Part shown: piece after piece, positions 5,975-5,982 of the stretch | How positions within the stretch are numbered: position 1 is the stretch's first letter | Layout: every line of letters begins with the position of its first letter | Assembly: GCA_035540755.1 (NCBI GenBank) | Contig: DATLGD010000153.1 | Location: forward strand, 1 to 5,982 | Reading direction: 5' to 3' | Length of the DNA stretch: 5,982 nucleotides | Source: DATLGD01 sp035540755 | Lineage (GTDB): Bacteria > Actinomycetota > Actinomycetes > Mycobacteriales > SCTD01 | Program-made: the position numbers and the translations under genes | Notes under the pieces: generated by a model | Seen by the model: only the letters and a program-made list of their open reading frames with translations | Database searches by the model: none | Told to the model about the DNA's origin: nothing

Positions 5975-5982
5975 TCCGCCGC

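Noticed and set aside
1..5982. Defence island, CRISPR array, insertion sequence or RNA gene
   Set aside because: I saw no direct repeats with spacers, transposase motifs, terminal inverted repeats or tRNA-like folds. The content is envelope genes on one strand with uniform composition.

Overview
The window is very GC-rich, with codons ending mostly in G or C, GTG starts, and long open frames on every strand that are artefacts of composition. This points to a high-GC actinobacterium. A Geodermatophilaceae-like or related soil lineage is my best guess, but the sequence alone cannot fix the family. All supported genes lie on the + strand and almost all the DNA is coding.

Region 1 (1-138) is the last 45 codons of an upstream gene. 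It ends in a proline-rich stretch and then a natural (GGGGS)4-type tail. Such tails occur at the C-termini of actinobacterial bifunctional penicillin-binding proteins. The following gene resembles the Rv0051 type, which sits next to ponA1 (Rv0050) in Mycobacterium tuberculosis, so a class A PBP is the likely identity, by inference. Region 2 (139-184) is a short intercistronic gap with an 8-bp perfect hairpin followed directly by a ribosome binding site. Region 3 (185-2898) holds two overlapping genes for multi-pass membrane proteins of the GT-C fold: a GT87 (DUF2029) polyprenol-phosphate-sugar transferase, and a PIG-V/Gpi18-like mannosyltransferase whose GTG start overlaps the previous stop as GTGA. 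Region 4 (2899-3067) is the only real intergenic space. It carries several short inverted repeats and a 12-bp palindrome touching the next ribosome binding site. Region 5 (3068-5974) is a complete penicillin-acylase-family Ntn hydrolase with a Sec signal peptide, a visible autoprocessing serine, and an LPATG cell-wall sorting signal at the C-terminus. Eight bases remain after its stop.

The theme is the cell envelope: a probable peptidoglycan synthase, two lipid-linked sugar transferases that would work on the outer face of the membrane, and an exported amidohydrolase apparently anchored to the wall. The first three genes look co-transcribed. The acylase may have its own expression signals. 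The most notable observation is the combination of a penicillin-acylase core, with PGA-like Ser-B1, Gln-B23 and Asn-B241 equivalents, and a C-terminal sortase motif. It would make this a surface-displayed acylase of unknown substrate. I see no mobile element, CRISPR array, tRNA, rRNA or riboswitch.
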